From Erwinia sp. E602 (GTDB lineage: Bacteria; Pseudomonadota; Gammaproteobacteria; Enterobacterales; Enterobacteriaceae), in assembly GCF_018141005.1 (NCBI RefSeq), contig NZ_CP046582.1, positions 2,480,001 through 2,544,000 of the forward strand: a stretch of DNA of 64,000 bases, in the 5' to 3' direction. A program made the position numbers and the translations under genes. The notes under the pieces were generated by a model. The model was given only the letters and a program-made list of their open reading frames with translations. It made no database searches and had not been told where the DNA came from. Below, in pieces: positions 1 through 8,822 of the stretch (position 1 is its first letter; the number at the start of each line of letters is the position of its first letter).

Positions 1-850
1 GGATCGCCCTTGAGGTGCAGAGCATACATCCCAGCATCAGCGAAAATCCCTGCGCCTGCGCCGCATCGGCCAGTGCCAGCGCTTCGGTCAGCCCGCCGGT
101 TTTGTCCAGCTTGATGTTGACCATCTCATAGCGCCCGCGCAGCGCCGGCAGGCTGTCACGGGTGTGGCAGCTCTCATCGGCGCAGATCGGCAGCGGGTGG
201 ATAAAGGTCTCTAATGCGGCGTCTTCGCCGGCGGGCAGCGGCTGTTCCAGCATGGCGATATTGAGGTCGGCCAGCAGCTGGCAGCGTTCAGCCAGCCCCT
301 CGCCGTGCCATGATTCGTTAGCGTCAACGAGCAGCGTCGCCTCCGGCACCGCCGCGCGGATCGCCACCAGCCGTTCGGCGATCAGGTGGTTATCGAGCTT
401 AATTTTCAGCAGGCGCGCGCCGTTTTCCCACAGCGCCAGCGCGCTGCTGGCCATCATCTGCGGCAGGTCGATGGTGACGGTTTGCGCGGTCTCCACCCGC
501 GCCGGGGCGCTGGCTGCCGTCAGTTGCCACAGGCTGCGGCCGCTCAGTTGCGCCTCCAGCTGCCACAGCGCACTGTCAATGGCGTTGCGGGCAGCCCCGG
601 CCGGCAGCGCCTGTTGCAGTTCTGCGCGGCTCATACCCTGCTGCAGCGCGGCGATCAGCGGGGCAATCTGCGCCAGTACTGAACCTTCGGTTTCGCCGTA
701 GCGCCCGTATGGCGTGGACTCGCCCTGCACCCTGATGCCCTGTTCTTCCAGCTCCACCACCACCACCGCTGCCTCGCTGCGGCTGCCGCGGGCAATGACA
801 AACGGCGTGTGCAGGGGCCAGCTTTCCGGGTAAACCTTGACCGTTCTCAT
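1..850 (-). CDS. ycjG: L-Ala-D/L-Glu dipeptide epimerase, C-terminus missing
   Basis: Enolase-superfamily epimerase that converts L-Ala-D-Glu to L-Ala-L-Glu during recycling of murein peptides in the cytoplasm. The frame starts at the ATG complementary to 848-850 and stays open to the window edge, giving about 283 codons of a family near 320 residues. Visible superfamily motifs in order are KIKLD (second-shell lysine region), DANESW and EQPLP (metal-ligand Asp and Glu), ADES, and NIKLDKTGG (the second catalytic lysine). The C-terminal end lies outside the window. It is divergent from tpx, as in E. coli. Identification is from the motifs and the neighbour tpx; the substrate is inferred from the family. 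Confidence 0.93.
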   Translation of the reverse strand, partial: MRTVKVYPESWPLHTPFVIARGSRSEAAVVVVELEEQGIRVQGESTPYGRYGETEGSVLAQIAPLIAALQQGMSRAELQQALPAGAARNAIDSALWQLEAQLSGRSLWQLTAASAPARVETAQTVTIDLPQMMASSALALWENGARLLKIKLDNHLIAERLVAIRAAVPEATLLVDANESWHGEGLAERCQLLADLNIAMLEQPLPAGEDAALETFIHPLPICADESCHTRDSLPALRGRYEMVNIKLDKTGGLTEALALADAAQAQGFSLMLGCMLCTSRAI

Positions 851-1015
851 CGTCACCTTCCTGTTCAGGTTTGATACCCGCCATATCTTCAGTCCATACA
901 CGCATAACGCCGGGCGAACCCTCACTGCTATGCGTCTGTTTTTTTACTGTTTCCCCGCCGCGGCATGACATACACTGGGGGCGCTTAAACACCATTAACA
1001 TACAAAGGATAGTTT

Positions 1016-1519
1016 ATGTCTCAGACCGTACATTTTCAGGGCAACCCGGTTGCCGTCGATGGCCTGCTGCCGGCCCCGGGCCAGGTAGCCAAACCCTTCA
1101 CCCTGGTAGCCAAAGACCTTTCCGATGTGGCGCTGTCCAGCTTCGCCGGCAAGCGCAAGGTACTGAATATCTTCCCAAGCATTGATACCGGCGTGTGTGC
1201 CGCCTCGGTGCGTAAATTTAACCAGCTGGCCGGCGACGCGGAAAACACCGTGGTGCTGTGCATCTCCGCCGACCTGCCGTTTGCGCAGTCACGCTTCTGC
1301 GGCGCGGAAGGCCTGAACAACGTGGTAACCCTCTCCACCCTGCGCGGCGCGAGCTTCATCCAGGACTACGGCGTGGCGATCGCAGCTGGCCCGCTGAGCG
1401 GCCTGGCGGCACGTGCGGTAGTGGTGCTGGACGAGCAGGATAACGTGATTTACAGCGAGCTGGTGAATGAAATCACCACCGAGCCGGACTACGATGCGGC
1501 CCTGGCGGCGCTGAAGTAA
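1016..1519 (+). CDS. tpx: Thiol peroxidase Tpx
   Basis: Atypical 2-Cys peroxiredoxin that reduces lipid and other hydroperoxides using thioredoxin; in E. coli it is periplasm-associated or cytosolic. The 167-residue product matches the usual length. The peroxidatic cysteine is Cys61 in the motif SIDTGVC and the resolving cysteine is Cys95 in RFCG, the same numbering as E. coli Tpx. The start ATG has a purine-rich stretch (AAAGGA) about 8 nt upstream. It is a single-gene unit ending in a strong hairpin at 1526-1549 and is divergent from ycjG. Nothing is unusual. Confidence 0.98.
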   Translation: MSQTVHFQGNPVAVDGLLPAPGQVAKPFTLVAKDLSDVALSSFAGKRKVLNIFPSIDTGVCAASVRKFNQLAGDAENTVVLCISADLPFAQSRFCGAEGLNNVVTLSTLRGASFIQDYGVAIAAGPLSGLAARAVVVLDEQDNVIYSELVNEITTEPDYDAALAALK

Positions 1520-1525
1520 TCTCTG

Positions 1526-1556
1526 CGGGCCGCCCCTCCGGGCGGCCCGTTGTTTT
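1526..1556 (+). terminator. Intrinsic terminator of tpx
   Basis: Stem GGGCCGCCC/GGGCGGCCC with a CTCC loop, followed by TTGTTTT, 6 nt after the tpx stop. It also separates tpx from the convergent tyrR. Confidence 0.9.
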
Positions 1557-1581
1557 CCCAGCCGGATCGCCGGTTTCCGCG

Positions 1582-3147
1582 TTACTCCCCGTCGCTTTTC
1601 TTCTGGCTCAGGCCATACTCACGCAGCTTATTGGCGATCGCCGTATGCGAGACGCCCAGCCGTTTGGCCAGTTTGCGGGTGCTCGGATAGGAGAGATAGA
1701 GCCGGGTCAGCACCGAACGTTCAAAGCGGCTGGTGATGTCATCCAGCGATCCTTCGATCGCCTCATCACCCAGCGGCATCTCCAGCGCATATTCCGGCAG
1801 CACGATATCCTGCGGCCGCAGTTCGTAGCCTTCCAGCTGGGTGAGCGCCCGGTACAGCGTATTTTTCAGCTGGCGCACGTTGCCCGGCCAGGTGTAACGG
1901 GTCAGAAATGCGTTCAGCTGCGGTGACAGTTTAGGCCGCGCCATGCCCTGCTCATCGGCAAAGCGGGCGACGAACAGGTCGGTGAGCGGCAGAATGTCCT
2001 GCGGACGATCGCGCAGCGGCGGCAGGTTCAGCGTCAGCACGTTCAGCCGATAGAACAGGTCTTCACGGAACTCGCCGCGCTGCACCAGCTCCAGCAGATT
2101 TTTCTGCGTGGCGCAGATCACCCGCACGTTGACGTGTACCTCGTGCTCTTCACCCACCCGGCGGAAGGTGCCGTCGTTGAGGAAGCGCAGCAGCTTGGTC
2201 TGCATGCGCGGGGACATCTCGCCGATCTCATCCAGCAGCACCGAACCGCCGCTGGCCTGCTCAAAGAACCCTTTTTTACCTTCCAGCGCGTTCGGGTAAG
2301 CCCCGGCGGCGTGACCAAACAGCTCGCTTTCTGCCACGTCGTCCGGCAGCGAGGCACAGTTAAGCGCCAGGAACGGGTTTTTACCGCGCGCGCTGCGCAG
2401 ATGGCAGGCGCGCGCCAGCATATCCTTGCCGGTGCCGGTGTCGCCGACGATCAGCAGCGGCGCGTCGAGCATCGCCAGCTTGCGCGCCTGATCGACCACC
2501 TGCCGCATCTTACCGCTGACGGCGACGATATGCTGGAATTCGCTGTCGTCGTTGACCGCGAGGTTCTGCAGCTGCTGCCCCATGCGCGCGGTTGACTTGA
2601 GCATCACCACCCCGCCGACCGGCATCACCGTTTGCTGCTCATCATCACGGCCGTAAATTGGGGTAATCTCCAGCAGGAAATCGCGCCCCTGCAGCACCAC
2701 GTGATGCGCCTGAGCGGTAATCTGCTCGCTCTCCAGCCAGCGGGTGAAGTTGAACCCGCCGATCAGCGCGCCCGCGCTGTGGCTGCGGATTTTCTCTTCG
2801 TTGAGATCGAACAACGACTGCGCCGCCGGGTTAGCCAGCTCCACTTTGCCTTTCATATCGATGGAGAACACCGGCTCCGGCAGCGCCACCAGCAGCGCGC
2901 TCAGCGCCCGGTGCTCGCGCTCTGAGGGCAGAAACGCCACGGTGCGCACGTCGGTTACGCCGGGGATGCGGCGGATTTCCGCCATCAGCTGGCTGAACTG
3001 CTCGAAGCCGATGGTGGAGAAGTTGAGGTAGATGCGGCCGATGGCGGCAATTTCGATGCCGCGCAGGTCGATAGCGCGCTCCACCAGCAGGTCCAGCAGT
3101 TCGCGGGTCAGACCAATCCGGTCCTTACAAAAGACTTCAAGACGCAT
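1582..3147 (-). CDS. tyrR: Transcriptional regulator TyrR (aromatic amino acid regulon)
   Basis: Regulator of aromatic amino-acid biosynthesis and transport that responds to Tyr, Phe and Trp and acts with sigma-70 polymerase. The 521 residues (E. coli 513) show an N-terminal ACT domain (about 1-75), a PAS domain (about 80-190), an AAA+ ATPase core with Walker A GDTGTGKD (about 240) and a C-terminal helix-turn-helix (SHTAIANKLREYG). The loop that reads GAFTGA in sigma-54 activators reads GAYPNA here, in line with TyrR not acting on sigma-54. It is convergent with tpx and follows ycjF in the same direction after 114 nt, with a possible TyrR box in that gap. Confidence 0.97.
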   Translation of the reverse strand: MRLEVFCKDRIGLTRELLDLLVERAIDLRGIEIAAIGRIYLNFSTIGFEQFSQLMAEIRRIPGVTDVRTVAFLPSEREHRALSALLVALPEPVFSIDMKGKVELANPAAQSLFDLNEEKIRSHSAGALIGGFNFTRWLESEQITAQAHHVVLQGRDFLLEITPIYGRDDEQQTVMPVGGVVMLKSTARMGQQLQNLAVNDDSEFQHIVAVSGKMRQVVDQARKLAMLDAPLLIVGDTGTGKDMLARACHLRSARGKNPFLALNCASLPDDVAESELFGHAAGAYPNALEGKKGFFEQASGGSVLLDEIGEMSPRMQTKLLRFLNDGTFRRVGEEHEVHVNVRVICATQKNLLELVQRGEFREDLFYRLNVLTLNLPPLRDRPQDILPLTDLFVARFADEQGMARPKLSPQLNAFLTRYTWPGNVRQLKNTLYRALTQLEGYELRPQDIVLPEYALEMPLGDEAIEGSLDDITSRFERSVLTRLYLSYPSTRKLAKRLGVSHTAIANKLREYGLSQKKSDGE

Positions 3148-3224
3148 ATGTTTTAACCTTCGTGAACGGCAGCAGGGTCATTAACGCCAATCATACGCTA
3201 TCCCCTGTTTGTCCAGAAGTGGTG

Positions 3225-3242
3225 TGTCAGCATAAGTTGACA
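3225..3242. promoter_or_regulatory. Possible TyrR box upstream of tyrR
   Basis: An 18-bp dyad, TGTCAGCATAAGTTGACA, lies 78 nt upstream of the tyrR start. It keeps the G and C spaced as in the TyrR-box consensus TGTAAA-N6-TTTACA, and the dyad extends one more base pair each side. E. coli tyrR is autoregulated, so self-control is plausible. The match is weak and the assignment is inference. Confidence 0.4.
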
Positions 3243-3261
3243 CGCAACCCCTGCTTTTGTG

Positions 3262-4320
3262 TTACTTCGCGTTTTTATCGCGCGCCAGCGTCTCTTTTAA
3301 CTGCCCCAGCAGCTCGCGGCGGAAATCGCCGAGGCGGGGTTTATCCTCCTCAAGCCACGGCAGCGGGCGGCACAGCTCCATCGCTTTAATGCCTAACCGG
3401 GCTGTCAGCAGGCCGGCACCAATGCCCTGCGCGGCGCGGGCGGAGAGGCGCGCCGCCAGATCCTGCGACATCCAGTCCATGCCCACTTCGCGCACCAGTT
3501 CAGAGGCGCCGGCAAAAGCGATATTGATTAATACCAGGCGAAACAGACGGATACGGCTGAAGTAGCCCAGCTCAATGCCGTACAACGCCGCAATCCGGTT
3601 CACCAGACGCAGGTTGCGCCAGGCGATAAACGCCATGTCTACCAGCGCCAGCGGGCTGACGGCGATCATCAGGGTCGACTCGGCGGCGCAGCGGCTGATT
3701 TCGCGGCGCGCCTGGCTGTCCAGCTGCGGCTGCACCAGCCGGGCATAGAGCATCACCACTTCACGATCGTTATGGGTTTCGTGCAGCGCAGCCTGCCAGC
3801 GCTGTAACGCCGGGTTGCCAGCGTCCAGCCCGGCCTGCCGCGCCAGCCGTTCACAGAACGCCCGCCCTTCACCGGGGGCCTGGCTGTTGAGCAGCCCGCG
3901 CGCCACGTCACGCTCCTCCGCCCGCTCGCGCAGGCGATACAGACGCCGCCACTCGGCGATCAGCGATCCGGCACCGGCGACGACGATCAGTCCCCCGGCC
4001 ACGCCGCCGGCCAGCGCGATCCACTGCTGCTCAAGCCACGCCTGATGCAGCCACTGTCCGCCCTGCGCCAGAACGCTGACGCCAGACAGCGCCAGCCCGG
4101 CCAGCGCAATGCGGCGCCACAGGCTGCGCTTCGGACGCAGCGCCGCTTCAACCGCCTGCTCGCCCGCGCCTTCGGCGGCCAGCACCTCGTCATCCGGCTC
4201 AGCCGCTACGACAAAATCCGGCTCCCCGGCGTTAAACGCCTGCGACGGCCGCAGCTGCGGCTCGGGCTTATCCTGCAGCGGGCTGGCAAAATCAACCCGC
4301 GGTTTGATCGGTGTGCTCAT
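3262..4320 (-). CDS. ycjF: Inner-membrane protein YcjF (DUF697, Psp-linked)
   Basis: Integral membrane protein of the UPF0283 family, 352 residues against 353 in E. coli. The first 70 residues are polar and proline-rich. Two adjacent hydrophobic helices follow (about 70-135: [16 protein letters not shown] and [16 protein letters not shown]), then a mostly soluble DUF697 domain with further hydrophobic stretches. The ATG overlaps the end of ycjX by 4 nt, so the two are translationally coupled. It is the last gene of the psp-ycjXF transcription unit. The biochemical role is not established; context says envelope stress. Confidence 0.93.
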   Translation of the reverse strand: MSTPIKPRVDFASPLQDKPEPQLRPSQAFNAGEPDFVVAAEPDDEVLAAEGAGEQAVEAALRPKRSLWRRIALAGLALSGVSVLAQGGQWLHQAWLEQQWIALAGGVAGGLIVVAGAGSLIAEWRRLYRLRERAEERDVARGLLNSQAPGEGRAFCERLARQAGLDAGNPALQRWQAALHETHNDREVVMLYARLVQPQLDSQARREISRCAAESTLMIAVSPLALVDMAFIAWRNLRLVNRIAALYGIELGYFSRIRLFRLVLINIAFAGASELVREVGMDWMSQDLAARLSARAAQGIGAGLLTARLGIKAMELCRPLPWLEEDKPRLGDFRRELLGQLKETLARDKNAK

Positions 4321-5714
4321 CGCAGCTTATCTCCCAGTAAAAATTCCAGCGCGGCATCCATGCGGATATGCGGCAGCGGCCGGTCAATGTCCAGCGGCTG
4401 CGGCCGGAACTGATCAAAATGAAACCCCTGCTGCTGCCAGAACGCCTGACCGGGCAGGCGCGGCGGCACGTCGCCCGGGTAGACGGTCAGCGGCGCGTTA
4501 TCGTCCAGCCGGTGGCCGCGCAGCGCCGGAACCCGCTCGCCGTTATGCTCAACGTGGCCGCTTTGCGTCGCCTGCACCGCGGCCAGGCCAAGGCACTCCA
4601 TGCTGATGCCTTCGAACGCGGCATTCTGCCAGGCGTCCTGCACCAGCTGCTGTAGCAGCGACACAAGGTTGGCGTGTTGATCGACGGTAACGTGGTCAGA
4701 TTTGGTGGCGGCGAACAGCAGCCGGTCGATAACCGGTGAGAACAGGCGGCGGAACAGCGTGCGCTGGCCGTAAGAGAAGCTTTGCATCAGCTGGGTCAGC
4801 GCCAGCCGCATATCGTTAAACGCCTGTGGCCCGCTGTTAAGCGGCTGCAGGCAGTCAACCAGCACCACCTGCCGGTCAAAGCGCAGGAAGTGATTTTTAT
4901 AGAAGCCTTTCACCACGTGCTGACAGTAGTAATGGTAACGGGCGCGCAGCATGCCGATATTGCTGCCGGCGTCGGCCTGCATCAGCTGGCTTTCGCTGCC
5001 CTCACCGATCTGCGGCCACGGGAAGAACTGCAGCGCCGGCGCACCGGCCATCTCCCCCGGCAGCACAAAGCGCCCCGGCTGGATAAAGTGCAGCCCTTCC
5101 CGCTTGCAGTGCTGCAGGTATTCGGTCCAGGCGGCGGCGATCTCCGCCAGGCGGTTTTCATCGGCGGGGGCGAAAGGGTCCAGTCCGTCCACCAGCTGCT
5201 GCCAGCGCTGCGCCCACGCCGCGCGGTCGCCGTGCAGCAGGCCGGTCATCTGCCGCGACCAGCTCAGGTAGTCCTGCGCCAGCATCGGCAGGTCGAGCAG
5301 CCACTCGCCGGGGTAGTCAACGATCTCAAGGTAGAGCGTCGAGGTGTCTTTGAAATGGCGCAACAGCGAGTCACGCGAACGGAAGCGCAGCGCCAGCCGC
5401 GTTTCGCTGACGCCACGGGTTGGCACCGGCCAGGCGGGCGGGTCGCCGTACAGCTGCGCCAGCCCCTCATCGTAGCTGAAACGGGGGATCCCGAGATCGC
5501 GCTGCGGCACGCGCTTAACCCCCAACAGCCGCCCTTCGCGCACGGCGCTGAACATCGGCAGCCGCGCGCCGTTGTTGACCTGCAAAAGTTGATTGACCAG
5601 TGAGGTAATAAAAGCGGTTTTGCCGCTGCGGCTTAAACCGGTAACGGCCAGCCGTAAATGGCGATCCACGCCGCGGTTGACCAGAGACAGTAGTTCAGTT
5701 TGCAGTCGTTTCAT
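4317..5714 (-). CDS. ycjX: Predicted P-loop GTPase YcjX (Psp-linked)
   Basis: YcjX/DUF463 nucleotide-binding protein, 465 residues, as in E. coli. The Walker A motif GLSRSGKT is at about 26-33, preceded by the strand HLRLAVT; a G3-like segment DYPGEW follows at about 140, and TKSD (NKxD-like) is near 335, supporting a GTPase fold. It begins 31 nt after pspD with a GGAGGTG ribosome site and overlaps ycjF by 4 nt. E. coli ycjX is induced with the phage-shock genes. Its exact function in envelope stress is unknown. Confidence 0.94.
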   Translation of the reverse strand: MKRLQTELLSLVNRGVDRHLRLAVTGLSRSGKTAFITSLVNQLLQVNNGARLPMFSAVREGRLLGVKRVPQRDLGIPRFSYDEGLAQLYGDPPAWPVPTRGVSETRLALRFRSRDSLLRHFKDTSTLYLEIVDYPGEWLLDLPMLAQDYLSWSRQMTGLLHGDRAAWAQRWQQLVDGLDPFAPADENRLAEIAAAWTEYLQHCKREGLHFIQPGRFVLPGEMAGAPALQFFPWPQIGEGSESQLMQADAGSNIGMLRARYHYYCQHVVKGFYKNHFLRFDRQVVLVDCLQPLNSGPQAFNDMRLALTQLMQSFSYGQRTLFRRLFSPVIDRLLFAATKSDHVTVDQHANLVSLLQQLVQDAWQNAAFEGISMECLGLAAVQATQSGHVEHNGERVPALRGHRLDDNAPLTVYPGDVPPRLPGQAFWQQQGFHFDQFRPQPLDIDRPLPHIRMDAALEFLLGDKLR

Positions 5715-5745
5715 CTGTGCCCGGGCACCTCCGTTTAAATTTTCC

Positions 5746-5994
5746 TTATTTTAACACAGTGTCCGCCGGGGCGTTTTTCAGCCAGCGGCCGGCAATGCCG
5801 CGCATCGCCCGGCGCAGCAGCGGTTCCAGCGCCCAGGCCAGCAGGATCCTGAGCGGCCGGCGGGCCACCGACTTCACCGCCCAGCCGCTGATGCCGGCCG
5901 GGCCGGCGGTAATGGCGGTGAGCAGGATAAATTTTCCGGCCTTCTTCATTGCCGGCGCGGCCTGCTGCCGCGCAACCTGTTGCCACTGACGCAT
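5746..5994 (-). CDS. pspD: Phage shock protein PspD
   Basis: Small peripheral inner-membrane protein of the psp operon, 82 residues. The start chosen (ATG complementary to 5992-5994) has GGGAG 7 nt upstream and gives [10 protein letters not shown]; the core [18 protein letters not shown] followed by LEPLLRRA matches E. coli PspD (73 residues). A longer open frame exists upstream but runs through pspC and lacks a ribosome site. It lies 43 nt after pspC with a small hairpin in between, and is followed by ycjX. pspE is absent. Confidence 0.9.
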   Translation of the reverse strand: MRQWQQVARQQAAPAMKKAGKFILLTAITAGPAGISGWAVKSVARRPLRILLAWALEPLLRRAMRGIAGRWLKNAPADTVLK

Positions 5995-6037
5995 AGATTT
6001 CTCCCGTTGCTGGCGGAGCCGTGGCTCCGCGATGCGA

Positions 6038-6382
6038 TTACAGCTGGCTGAACCGGCTGCGCACGCTGAAGGTCTCGGAGGTGACGTAGCGCTCAACGTC
6101 ACGCAGACGCTGCTCACCCCGCTGCAGCTCGTTGCCGAGCTGGTTTAACAGTTGCCCGGCGTTCAGCTGCGCCGCCTGCTGCTCCTGCGGCATCTCGTCC
6201 AGCACCCACGCCAGCACGAAGTAGGCGATCAGGGTGAACATAAACAGCCCGAAGATCATCGACAGCACCACGATCACCCGCACCAGCCGCACCGGAATAT
6301 CCAGGTACTGCGCGATACCGGCGCAGACGCCTTTGATTTTACCCTGCGCCGGAATGCGCCAGAGCTTTTTCCCGTTGCTCAT
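6038..6382 (-). CDS. pspC: Phage shock protein PspC
   Basis: Membrane-stress sensor and effector that with PspB recruits PspA to the inner membrane. The 114 residues (E. coli 119) comprise the PspC domain (about 8-70: [20 protein letters not shown]) with a strong transmembrane helix at about 40-63 and a charged C-terminal tail with a heptad-like pattern. Its ATG overlaps the pspB stop by 4 nt. It is part of the sigma-54-driven pspABCD-ycjXF operon. Confidence 0.96.
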   Translation of the reverse strand: MSNGKKLWRIPAQGKIKGVCAGIAQYLDIPVRLVRVIVVLSMIFGLFMFTLIAYFVLAWVLDEMPQEQQAAQLNAGQLLNQLGNELQRGEQRLRDVERYVTSETFSVRSRFSQL

Positions 6383-6606
6383 GGCTGCCTCCAGTTCGGA
6401 TGTTCGGCGTCAAGAATGGCTTCCAGCGCCTGGATGCGGTCGGTCATCTTTTTCGCCTCCAGGTTCAACTGCTGCAGACGCTGCAGATCGCCCTGCGACA
6501 GGGCGGCCCCGCTGCTCTGCCGGTTGCTGTAGTGCAGCCACAGCCAGATCGGCGCGACGAACAGTACAAATATCGTCAGGGGGATGGCTAAAAATAACGC
6601 GCTCAT
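6379..6606 (-). CDS. pspB: Phage shock protein PspB
   Basis: Partner of PspC in sensing secretin or proton-motive-force stress. It has 75 residues (E. coli 74). An N-terminal transmembrane helix (about 4-24) is followed by a basic segment and a C-terminal coiled coil rich in leucine and glutamine (about 38-68). It starts 28 nt after pspA with GGAGAG upstream and overlaps pspC by 4 nt. Confidence 0.96.
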   Translation of the reverse strand: MSALFLAIPLTIFVLFVAPIWLWLHYSNRQSSGAALSQGDLQRLQQLNLEAKKMTDRIQALEAILDAEHPNWRQP

Positions 6607-6634
6607 TCACTCTCCTTATGCACAGGGGTGCGGA

Positions 6635-7300
6635 TTACTGGCCCGGGTTCATTCTGGCCTTCAGCGCGGCCAGCTGCTGGCTGATTTCATCGTCGGCCTG
6701 CAGATCGGCAAACTGCTGATCGAGACTTTTCTTTTTACCAAAGCTGTGGCTTTCCGCTTCGGCTTCCATATGGTCGATGCGGCGCTCAAAGGACTCGAAG
6801 CGGGCCATTGCCTGGTCCAGCTTACCGCTGTCCAGCTGACGACGCACGTCGCGGGATGACGAAGCCGCCTGGTGGCGCAGGGTCAGCGCCTGCTGGCGCG
6901 CGCGGGTCTCACCGAGTTTACTTTCCAGCTCGCCGATCTCGCCTTTCATCCGCGTCAGGCTCTCTTCCACCTGGTCGGCTTCCTGCTGCAGCAGCGCGAT
7001 CAGCTCGGTCAGCTTCTGCTTTTCGATCAGCGCGGCGCGGGCCAGATCGTCTTTCTCTTTGCGCAGCGCCAGTTCGGCTTTTTCCTGCCATTCGCTCTGC
7101 TGGAGTTCCGCCTGCTCAATGCGGCGCAGCAGCTGTTTCTTCTCGGCCAGCGCGCGGGCAGAGGTGGAGCGCACTTCCACCAGCGTGTCTTCCATTTCCT
7201 GAATCATCAGTCGCACCAGCTTCTGCGGATCTTCTGCTTTTTCCAGCAGCGAGTTGATGTTGGCGTTAACGATGTCAGCAAAGCGTGAAAAAATTCCCAT
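6635..7300 (-). CDS. pspA: Phage shock protein PspA
   Basis: ESCRT-III-like coiled-coil protein that binds PspF as a negative regulator and, on stress, oligomerises on the inner membrane. It has 221 residues (E. coli 222), almost entirely helical, with an amphipathic N-terminal helix ([20 protein letters not shown]) for membrane contact and PspF control. It is first in the operon, preceded by AAAGAGGAACTG and by the sigma-54 promoter at 7361-7376, and divergent from pspF. Confidence 0.98.
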   Translation of the reverse strand: MGIFSRFADIVNANINSLLEKAEDPQKLVRLMIQEMEDTLVEVRSTSARALAEKKQLLRRIEQAELQQSEWQEKAELALRKEKDDLARAALIEKQKLTELIALLQQEADQVEESLTRMKGEIGELESKLGETRARQQALTLRHQAASSSRDVRRQLDSGKLDQAMARFESFERRIDHMEAEAESHSFGKKKSLDQQFADLQADDEISQQLAALKARMNPGQ

Positions 7301-7360
7301 AAGTCAGTTCCTCTTTAACAACGGTATCAGGCAGAATGCCGTCCGGTCTGCATAACACCA

Positions 7361-7376
7361 TTCAAAATCCGTGCCA
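7361..7376 (-). promoter_or_regulatory. Sigma-54 promoter of the psp operon
   Basis: On the minus strand the sequence reads TGGCACGGATTTTGAA, i.e. TGGCACG-N4-TTGAA, fitting the -24/-12 consensus with the invariant GG. It sits about 60 nt upstream of pspA. PspF activates this promoter from the upstream sites. Confidence 0.88.
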
Positions 7377-7438
7377 GTTTTTATGTTATTGATTTTAAAT
7401 AAACATTGCGCTTTACAGATTTCCACCACCCGACTAGA

Positions 7439-7455
7439 TTAGTGATTATCACTAA
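7439..7455. promoter_or_regulatory. Perfect palindrome, likely PspF enhancer (UAS)
   Basis: TTAGTGATTATCACTAA is a perfect 8-1-8 dyad beginning about 63 bp upstream of the sigma-54 element and ending 3 nt before the first possible pspF start. From memory it resembles the PspF upstream activating sequence of E. coli (TAGTG...GCTAA type). It would serve both pspA activation and pspF autorepression. Because it abuts the ATG at 7459, the later ATG at 7474 may be the real pspF start. Confidence 0.65.
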
Positions 7456-7458
7456 CAG

Positions 7459-8505
7459 ATGGCGAAATTCATCATGTCTGAACGCGCAGAGACCCTGCTG
7501 GGTGAGTCGAATAACTTTCTTGAGGTGCTGGAGCAGGTTTCCCGGCTGGCTCCGCTGAATAAACCGGTGCTGGTGGTCGGTGAGCGCGGTACCGGCAAGG
7601 AGCTGATTGCCAGCCGCCTGCACTACCTCTCCGACCGCTGGCAGGGGCCGTTTGTCTCGCTCAACTGCGCGGCGCTGAACGAAAACCTGCTCGACTCCGA
7701 GCTGTTTGGCCATGAAGCCGGGGCGTTTACCGGCGCGCAAAAGCGCCATCTGGGCCGTTTTGAGCGCGCAGACGGCGGCACCCTGTTCCTGGATGAGCTG
7801 GCTACCGCGCCGATGCTGGTGCAGGAAAAACTGCTGCGGGTGATCGAGTACGGTCACCTGGAGCGGGTTGGTGGCAGCCAGCCGCTACAGGTCAGCGTGC
7901 GGCTGGTGTGCGCCACCAATGACGATCTGCCGCTGCTGGCCAGCCAGGGAAAGTTCCGCGCCGACCTGCTCGACCGGCTGGCCTTTGACGTGGTGCAGCT
8001 GCCGCCGCTGCGCCAGCGGCGCGGCGACATTCTGGTGATGGCGCAGCACTTTGCGATACAGATGTGCCGCGAACTCGGGCTGCCGCTGTTTGCCGGTTTT
8101 ACCCCGGCGGCGGAGCAGACGCTGCTGGCGTATCGCTGGCCGGGCAACGTGCGCGAGCTGAAGAACGTTGTGGAACGCTCGGTGTACCGCCACGCCAGCG
8201 CCGAGCAGCCGCTCGACCACATTATTCTCAATCCGTTTGCCGCCAGCAGTTCCGCAGCGGCGCAGGATCGGGCCGCGCAGACAGAACCGGCGGCAGACCT
8301 TCCAGCCGAGGCTGCGGCGGCAGGGTTACCCCAGCTGCCGCTGGATCTGCGCCGGTGGCAGCATCAGCAGGAGCAGGCGCTGGTCACCGCCAGTCTGCAG
8401 CAGGCACGCTTTAACCAGAAGCGCGCCGCGGAGCTGCTTGGCGTAACCTATCATCAGTTCCGCGCGATGCTGAAAAAACACGATATTCAGGTGACTGAAG
8501 AGTAA
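7459..8505 (+). CDS. pspF: Sigma-54 enhancer-binding activator PspF
   Basis: Constitutively active bacterial enhancer-binding protein that drives pspA transcription and is inhibited by PspA. It has 348 residues (E. coli 325). The AAA+ domain starts almost at the N-terminus, with no receiver domain. Walker A is GERGTGKE (41-48), the sigma-54 contact loop is GAFTGA (88-93), Walker B is GTLFLDE, and a C-terminal Fis-type helix-turn-helix contains NQKRAAELLGVTYHQF. The linker near 265-295 is alanine-rich and longer than in E. coli. Start choice is uncertain: ATG 7459 directly follows a palindrome, and ATG 7474 (MSERAETLLGE) gives a product closer to E. coli. Confidence 0.96.
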   Translation: MAKFIMSERAETLLGESNNFLEVLEQVSRLAPLNKPVLVVGERGTGKELIASRLHYLSDRWQGPFVSLNCAALNENLLDSELFGHEAGAFTGAQKRHLGRFERADGGTLFLDELATAPMLVQEKLLRVIEYGHLERVGGSQPLQVSVRLVCATNDDLPLLASQGKFRADLLDRLAFDVVQLPPLRQRRGDILVMAQHFAIQMCRELGLPLFAGFTPAAEQTLLAYRWPGNVRELKNVVERSVYRHASAEQPLDHIILNPFAASSSAAAQDRAAQTEPAADLPAEAAAAGLPQLPLDLRRWQHQQEQALVTASLQQARFNQKRAAELLGVTYHQFRAMLKKHDIQVTEE

Positions 8506-8511
8506 CAGGCG

Positions 8512-8602
8512 AAAAAAAACCCGCACAAGGCGGGCTGAAAAAATACTGGAAGCAATGTGAGCAATGTCGTGCCCCTCCCCGGTAGAGCCACCGGTGAAGC
8601 GC
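8512..8602 (-). ncRNA. ryhB: RyhB iron-starvation small RNA
   Basis: The minus strand of 8542-8572 contains the 31-nt RyhB core (GCACGACATTGCTCACATTG, then CTTCCAGTATT), identical as far as I recall to the E. coli sRNA segment that pairs with sodB and sdhC messages. Upstream is a 5' hairpin CCGGT/ACCGG; downstream a GC stem CCCGC/GCGGG ends in eight U (8512-8519), a normal Hfq-type terminator. A promoter TTTACA-N18-TATTAT and an overlapping Fur box place the start near 8602, giving about 91 nt (E. coli 90 nt). RyhB represses iron-using proteins under iron starvation. It is antisense to nothing annotated and lies between pspF and sapA, unlike E. coli (yhhX-yhhY). Confidence 0.93.
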
Positions 8603-8603
8603 A

Positions 8604-8623
8604 GATGAATAATAATCATTCTC
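8604..8623. promoter_or_regulatory. Fur box over the ryhB promoter
   Basis: GATGAATAATAATCATTCTC matches 14 of 19 positions of the Fur consensus GATAATGATAATCATTATC and overlaps the -10 element of ryhB, immediately upstream of the predicted start. Confidence 0.85.
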
Positions 8624-8822
8624 ACTCCGATCTGTAAAGCCATTTGTTGAGAATTTTTCTCATCTCCACAGCAATTATGGGCGTATTTCATCCAGCACGT
8701 CGCGTAACCGGAGAATATTCTGACGGCTCGCGGTGGATTTTAACGCAGTTATCCCGGTGGGCTTTGGGTACGCACGCAGAGTGCTGTACACTGTGTTTAT
8801 TGTCTGAAATATCAGAAGAGTT

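Noticed and set aside
5735..5986. Alternative frame over pspD
   Set aside because: The pspD frame carries the conserved [16 protein letters not shown] sequence; the alternative has none.
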